Below the pieces are notes generated by a model that saw only the letters and a program-made list of their open reading frames with translations, did no database searches and was not told the DNA's origin. Of a stretch of 9,131 nt of DNA, positions 5,510-9,131 are shown in pieces (position 1 is the first letter of the stretch; every line of letters starts with the position of its first letter). The stretch is from DATFMP01 sp041477795. GTDB lineage: Bacteria; SAR324; JACQKK01. A program made the position numbers and the translations under genes. Location: positions 1 to 9,131 of the forward strand of contig JBGOUY010000176.1 in the NCBI GenBank assembly GCA_041477795.1, given 5' to 3'.

Positions 5510-7891
5510 TCAGGTGAGGTGCTCGGTCACGCGGGCCAGATCCGTCATGGACAAGATCCCGATCGGGCGTCGCTGGTCGCCCGCGGCCTGGGTCACCACC
5601 AGCCGGTGCACGTGGGCGGAGAGCATCTTGTTGACTGCGTCCTTGAGCGGTTCGCCGGGCCAGGTGCAGATGACGTCCGTGGTCATCAGGTGGCGCGGCT
5701 GCAGGGCGGGCAGCTCCATGCGCTCCACCGGGCTCAGCATGGCGCGGGTGAGGTCCGTGGTGGAAAGGATGCCCTCCATCTCTCCCTTGCGTCCGGTGAC
5801 GACGATGGCGGAGATGTGCTCGGCTTCCATCGTGTGCACCACTTCGCGCAGGGGCTGGTCGGCGCGGCAGGTCACGACGCCATGGTGCATCACCTCGGCC
5901 ACGGTGCGCCCGGCAAAGCGCGCGGCCTCCTCGCTCGCCGAGGCGGCGATCAGCGCGGGCGGCACCTCGCGCACCTCGCGGTAGCCCCGCACCACGCAGC
6001 GCAGGTTCGCCGCCACCACCGGCTCGGACTGCCGGCCGAAGTACTTGCGCAGCGCCGATTCCACCCGCGCCAGCAAGTCCTCCTCCACGATCCCCAGGCG
6101 CTCGCGGAAGGGCGCCACCCGCAGGAACACCCCCAGCAGCACGATGCCCTGCATGCGAATCTCCAGGTCCGGCCGGGGCGTTTCCTCCCGCGCGATGAGG
6201 GCGGCGTCCAGGTAGTACACGCGGGCATCGGCCTCGCGCAGGCTGCGCCGCGCGTTGAGCGGCACCTGGCCCCAGAGGGCCGCCGTGTCGTCGCCGGCCC
6301 ACTGCAGGAACGCGATGCCGCCTTTGCTGAGCCCCACGAACGGATTGCCCAGGTGCAGCGCGTTGATGTTGTTGAGCGGCACGAATTCCGCCTGCTCCAT
6401 CTCACAGTGGGTGCGGATGGGCTCGGGCGCCAGCGTCAGGTAGTAGTTGGTGGGCAGGCCCTTCTTCTCCGAGCCGTAGAAGGGGTAGGCCTGGGCGTAC
6501 ACGCCGAACAGGTCCGCCGCCACGGTGGCGATGACCTTGTTGGTGGTGACCGAGCCGTAGCCGCCGATGGAATAGCCGCGCATGGAGAACGCGTCGGGCG
6601 GCCGGATGTCCGGGCCGGGCTCCGTGGGCAGGGCGGTGGGGTGATCCACGTTGAGGCTGAAGAAGGCGCGCTTGCCCGGATCGCCCTTGGCCAGCAGCTC
6701 CACCACGGCGATCAGGTCCGCCGGGCGCACGTCGCGGCTGCCCAGCCCGGCCGCGCCGGAGTAGATGTCCGGGATGCGGTGCACGCGCGGATAGGCCGGG
6801 TGGCCCGTCAGCGCATCGCAGAAGGCGGCTTTCAGCTCCGCGCTGAGCGGATTGCTCTGGGCCGTGGGGTTGTCCATGCGCTCGATGACGGCCACGGCCG
6901 CGACGTCCTTCAGCAGCTCCACCAGCTCCGGCCCCGGGAAGGGGCGGAAGACAGTGGGGTGCACGACGCCCACGCGCAGCCCGCGCCGCTCGCGCAGGTG
7001 ATCGGCCACGGCCTCGGCCGTCTCCGCCGTGGTGCCCAGGGCCACGATCGCCAGCTCCGCATCGGCCATGCGGTAGCCGCTCACCAACCCGTAGCGGCGC
7101 CCGGTCAGGCCGGCGTATTCCTCCATCGCCACGCGCAGCGCCCGCGCCAGATTGTCGGTGTAGTAGCGCTGGGCGATCTTGCCGCGCATGTAGGCTTCCT
7201 GGTTCTGCACCACGCCGGACTGGATGCCGCGGTCGGGATCGAAGATCGGCCGCAGCCGTTCCTCCGGCCGCCCCACGTACTCCTTCATCAGCTCCCGTTC
7301 GGGCAGGCACAGCGATTCCAGCGTGTGGGTGGTGAGGAAGCCGTCTTGCACGTTGAGGAACGGGGTCTCGGTGGCCTCGGCGGTGCGCCGCGCGATGAGG
7401 CACAGGTCCGCGGCCTCCTGGGCGTTGCGGGCGAAGAGCATTCCCCAGCCGCAGTCGGCCACGCCCATCACGTCGTCGTGCCCCGCGTGCACGTTGAGCG
7501 CCTGGCTCGTCAGGGCGCGCGCGCCGATATCGAACACCACCGGCAGGCGCTTGCCCGCGATGACGTAGAGCACCTCCTTCATCAGGATCAGGCCCTGCCC
7601 GGAGGTGAAGTTGGCCACGCGTCCGCCGGCCAGGGCGAAGCCCTCGGACATGGAGGCCGAGGAGTGCTCCGACTCGGACTCCAGGAAGCGCAGCGGCTCG
7701 CCCCACAGGTTGCTCATGCCGTTGGCGGCCGCCTGCGCATACTGCACGCCCATGTTGGTCGAAGGCGTGATGGGGTAGGCGCAGGCCGCCTGGCTGATGT
7801 GGGTCTCCACCCACACCACCGCGCCGGTGCCGTCGTCGGTCGTGCGCGTGCCCGGATAGGGCGGCTGCAGATGGGTTCGCGTGGCGCTCAT
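5510..7891 (-). CDS. Pyruvate/2-oxoacid:ferredoxin oxidoreductase alpha-gamma subunit fused to two CBS domains
   Basis: A 793-residue protein equal to the N-terminal half of PFOR plus a regulatory tail. Domain I (about 20-240) has YPITPST (39-45), the likely TPP-activating E75, TSGQGLILM (96-104) and GARAL (123-127). Domain II (about 265-400) has ERMDNPTAQSNPL (337-349). The gamma domain III (about 435-640) has RGYSIGGYGSVTTNK (438-452). Residues 663-718 and 732-790 are two CBS repeats ending GILSTTDLTRAM and GILSMTDLARV; paired CBS domains usually bind adenine nucleotides. A one-chain PFOR continues here into the ferredoxin domain, which in this locus is the next gene. ATG at 7891 starts like the family but has a poor ribosome binding site; an in-frame GTG at 7927 would add 12 residues. 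The operon promoter carries an FNR-type box. Confidence 0.94.
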   Translation of the reverse strand: MSATRTHLQPPYPGTRTTDDGTGAVVWVETHISQAACAYPITPSTNMGVQYAQAAANGMSNLWGEPLRFLESESEHSSASMSEGFALAGGRVANFTSGQGLILMKEVLYVIAGKRLPVVFDIGARALTSQALNVHAGHDDVMGVADCGWGMLFARNAQEAADLCLIARRTAEATETPFLNVQDGFLTTHTLESLCLPERELMKEYVGRPEERLRPIFDPDRGIQSGVVQNQEAYMRGKIAQRYYTDNLARALRVAMEEYAGLTGRRYGLVSGYRMADAELAIVALGTTAETAEAVADHLRERRGLRVGVVHPTVFRPFPGPELVELLKDVAAVAVIERMDNPTAQSNPLSAELKAAFCDALTGHPAYPRVHRIPDIYSGAAGLGSRDVRPADLIAVVELLAKGDPGKRAFFSLNVDHPTALPTEPGPDIRPPDAFSMRGYSIGGYGSVTTNKVIATVAADLFGVYAQAYPFYGSEKKGLPTNYYLTLAPEPIRTHCEMEQAEFVPLNNINALHLGNPFVGLSKGGIAFLQWAGDDTAALWGQVPLNARRSLREADARVYYLDAALIAREETPRPDLEIRMQGIVLLGVFLRVAPFRERLGIVEEDLLARVESALRKYFGRQSEPVVAANLRCVVRGYREVREVPPALIAASASEEAARFAGRTVAEVMHHGVVTCRADQPLREVVHTMEAEHISAIVVTGRKGEMEGILSTTDLTRAMLSPVERMELPALQPRHLMTTDVICTWPGEPLKDAVNKMLSAHVHRLVVTQAAGDQRRPIGILSMTDLARVTEHLT

Positions 7892-7947
7892 GATCGTCTG
7901 GCGGACGGGGAATGCGGCGCGCGCCACAGGGGCGCTTTCTCACCCCA

Positions 7948-7953
7948 ATGCTA
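7948..7953 (-). promoter_or_regulatory. Predicted -10 element of the PFOR operon
   Basis: Read leftward this is TAGCAT, matching the TAnnAT core of a sigma-70 -10 box. It predicts transcription from about 7941, giving a 50-nt leader to the ATG at 7891. It is the right distance from the FNR-type box for class II activation, which needs no -35 element. The leader contains a small hairpin (GCGCC/GGCGC at 7921-7925 and 7931-7935). Confidence 0.6.
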
Positions 7954-7975
7954 GGCGCCGGCAGGGTGCGTCGCC

Positions 7976-7989
7976 TTGACGCAGGTCAA
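7976..7989 (-). promoter_or_regulatory. FNR/ANR-type binding site upstream of the PFOR operon
   Basis: TTGAC-GCAG-GTCAA is a perfect dyad, extended one base each side as CTTGACGCAGGTCAAG (7975-7990). It matches the FNR/ANR/DNR form TTGAY-N4-RTCAA of the CRP/FNR superfamily. Its centre, 7982.5, lies at -41.5 from the start site predicted by the TAGCAT -10 element, the classic class II activation position. It implies induction at low oxygen, or by nitric oxide if the regulator is DNR-like. Confidence 0.75.
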
Positions 7990-8279
7990 GAACTGCTCGC
8001 CCTGCCCTGCCCCTGGGCAGCCGCGCTGTGCCGGCTTCGCCACAGGCGTGGCGGGGGCGCCGCAAGCGCGGCTTCTCGCTGCGTGGCCCCCGGCGGCGCC
8101 TGCGGCTCGCTGGCCCCTCCCGGATGCCGCCTCGGCCTGCCTAAGCGAATGATAGGACGGGTCTTTCCCGGCCCGCCGGGGGATAGGTCAGCGATTTGCA
8201 TGCAAGCCGGGAGAGCGGCCCGAGAGCGCGGCGTGGCGGTGAACTGGATGTTCAGACGGAACCTACCATTGAGGTGACC

Positions 8280-9017
8280 ATGCGACTGTTGCTGATTTCC
8301 CTGACGGCGCTGCTGCTGGCAGCCGGTTGCGCCAACAACCGCCCGGCGGCGCCAGATGTCGCGCCAAGCCGGCAGGCCAGCCTGACCCCGTCCGGCGCGG
8401 GCTGGTCCGTGCCGCCCGGTCAGCAGCACATCGGGGCGCCCCCCACCGGCCAGGCGCCGGCGGCGGCACCCGATGAGGCCACGGTCGCCGCGGCCGAGCG
8501 CGCCCAGCGCGATGAGGCCGCCCGCAAGGCGCGCGAACAGATCGGGATGCAGCCGCCCCCGGCCACGCAGCCGCCCGCCGCCGCGCAGCAGGACAAGCCC
8601 GCTGAGCCGCTGGTGGCGCCCCTGGTACCGGCCTTCCCGGCGCGGATGCAGGAGGAGCGCCTGTCCTCCCTGCAGACCGTGCACTTCGCCTTCGACAACT
8701 GGGACCTGACCTCCGCGGCGCGCGCCGAGCTGGACGCCAACGCGGCCTGGATGAAGGCCAACGCGGAGGTGCGGGTGCAGATCGGCGGGCACGCGGACGA
8801 ACGCGGCACGCCGGAGTACAACCTGGCGCTGGGCGAGCGCCGCGCCAACCGCGTGCGCGAGTACCTGATCGAGCACGGCGTGCCGGCGGACACTCTGATC
8901 ACGGTGAGCTACGGCGAGGAGATGCCCATTGCCACGGGCCACGACGACGCGGCCTGGGCCCAGAACCGGCGCGCGGAATTCGCCCGCGCCACGCCACGCC
9001 AGGTCTCGGGCAACTAG
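8280..9017 (+). CDS. Pal/OmpA-family outer-membrane lipoprotein
   Basis: A 245-residue lipoprotein that should anchor the outer membrane to peptidoglycan. The N-terminus MRLLLISLTALLLAAGC is a lipoprotein signal peptide with lipobox LAAG-C and lipidated C17. Residue +2 is Ala, so outer-membrane sorting is expected. Residues 20-125 form a long Pro/Ala/Gln-rich linker with a charged helical piece (about 66-88). The OmpA C-terminal domain follows (about 130-240): VHFAFDNWDLT, GHADERGTPEYNLALGERRA (D173 and R188 are the likely diaminopimelate-binding pair), and AWAQNRRAEF. These signatures are very close to Pal of the Tol-Pal system. However, no tolB precedes it, and the linker makes it about 70 residues longer than usual Pal. 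ATG at 8280 has GAGGTGA just upstream. It is divergent from the PFOR operon. It could be the cell's Pal or a paralogue. Confidence 0.93.
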   Translation: MRLLLISLTALLLAAGCANNRPAAPDVAPSRQASLTPSGAGWSVPPGQQHIGAPPTGQAPAAAPDEATVAAAERAQRDEAARKAREQIGMQPPPATQPPAAAQQDKPAEPLVAPLVPAFPARMQEERLSSLQTVHFAFDNWDLTSAARAELDANAAWMKANAEVRVQIGGHADERGTPEYNLALGERRANRVREYLIEHGVPADTLITVSYGEEMPIATGHDDAAWAQNRRAEFARATPRQVSGN

Positions 9018-9044
9018 TACTGCGACCCGCCTTGGTTTTCGGGT

Positions 9045-9067
9045 GCGAGGGGGCGCTGCCCCCTCGC
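9045..9067 (+). terminator. Strong hairpin after Pal-like gene
   Basis: Perfect 10-bp stem, GCGAGGGGGC (9045-9054) with GCCCCCTCGC (9058-9067), and a 3-nt loop, 27 bp past the stop codon. The position and strength suit transcription termination. The T-run (TTTT at 9035-9038) lies before, not after, the stem, so it is not a textbook intrinsic terminator. A second stem, GCTCC/GGAGC (9068-9072 and 9081-9085), follows immediately. Confidence 0.5.
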
Positions 9068-9131
9068 GCTCCTCCGCAAGGGAGCAAGCCCCCTTGACCC
9101 CATTTGTAGCGGGCGCAGGGGCCGCTGGCCC

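Larger units (their letters stand above)
7892..8279. other. Divergent intergenic region between PFOR operon and Pal-like gene
   Basis: A 388-bp gap without a gene. The PFOR promoter and FNR-type box occupy its left part. From about 8005 to 8180 it is crowded with inverted repeats: CTGCCC/GGGCAG (8007-8020), CGCCAC/GTGGCG (8038-8053), and CCCGGC/GCCGGG (8167-8180). A 10-bp palindrome TTGCATGCAA sits at 8196-8205, 75 bp before the Pal-like start. GAGGTGA at 8271-8277 is the Pal-like ribosome binding site. I could not identify a convincing -35/-10 pair for the Pal-like gene. Confidence 0.6.

Noticed and set aside
3655..7954. Two very long plus-strand open frames (606 and 872 codons) opposite the PFOR genes
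   Set aside because: Both PFOR subunits on the other strand have intact catalytic motifs. The antisense frames show only low-complexity composition.
2271..8200. Shared 10-mer GCGATTTGCA at 2271-2280 and 8191-8200
   Set aside because: Dozens of repeated 10-mers are expected by chance in 9 kb, and the flanks do not match.
9094..9105. TTGACCCCATTT as an FNR half-site
   Set aside because: There is no matching second half-site and no promoter context.
1..9131. CRISPR array, insertion sequence, phage or tRNA
   Set aside because: No regularly spaced repeats, transposase or integrase motifs, terminal inverted repeats, or cloverleaf-like sequence were seen.

Overview
The window is very GC-rich DNA (estimated near 70 % G+C) from what looks like a Gram-negative, probably proteobacterial, facultative or microaerobic organism. 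The evidence is an outer-membrane Pal/OmpA-type lipoprotein, an FNR/ANR-type palindrome, and oxygen-sensitive ferredoxin-linked enzymes. I cannot name a genus from the sequence. No mobile element, CRISPR array, tRNA or rRNA is visible.

Layout by position. 1-280 (-): a MoaD/ThiS-type sulfur-carrier protein, cut by the window edge one base into a probable final glycine codon. 277-2103 (-): a tungsten-type aldehyde:ferredoxin oxidoreductase (AOR), whose stop overlaps the MoaD start. 2104-2374: divergent intergenic region with two inverted repeats. 2375-2800 (+): a HIT-family nucleotide hydrolase. 2801-3159: non-coding stretch between convergent genes, with a 16-bp direct repeat and two large hairpins. 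3160-3453 (-): a GYD-domain small protein. 3454-3723: non-coding, with a palindrome shared in form with the AOR upstream region. 3724-5469 (-) and 5510-7891 (-): a two-gene operon for a split pyruvate/2-oxoacid:ferredoxin oxidoreductase (PFOR). Its first subunit carries PFOR domains I, II and III plus two CBS domains. Its second carries a 2x[4Fe-4S] ferredoxin domain and the thiamine diphosphate domain. 7892-8279: regulatory region with an FNR-type box. 8280-9017 (+): a Pal-like lipoprotein, followed by a strong hairpin.

How the genes may work together (inference). The PFOR would oxidise a 2-oxoacid to an acyl-CoA and reduce ferredoxin. AOR interconverts aldehydes and acids with ferredoxin, and PFOR-type enzymes can release aldehydes in a side reaction, so the two may share substrates and carrier. 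The MoaD-like protein fits supply of the pterin dithiolene for the AOR tungsten cofactor. The best regulatory signal is a perfect TTGAC-N4-GTCAA box centred exactly 41.5 bp upstream of the start site predicted from a TAGCAT -10 element. That is class II geometry and suggests the PFOR operon is switched on by an FNR/ANR-type regulator at low oxygen. The CBS pair suggests a second, adenylate-based layer of control on the enzyme itself.
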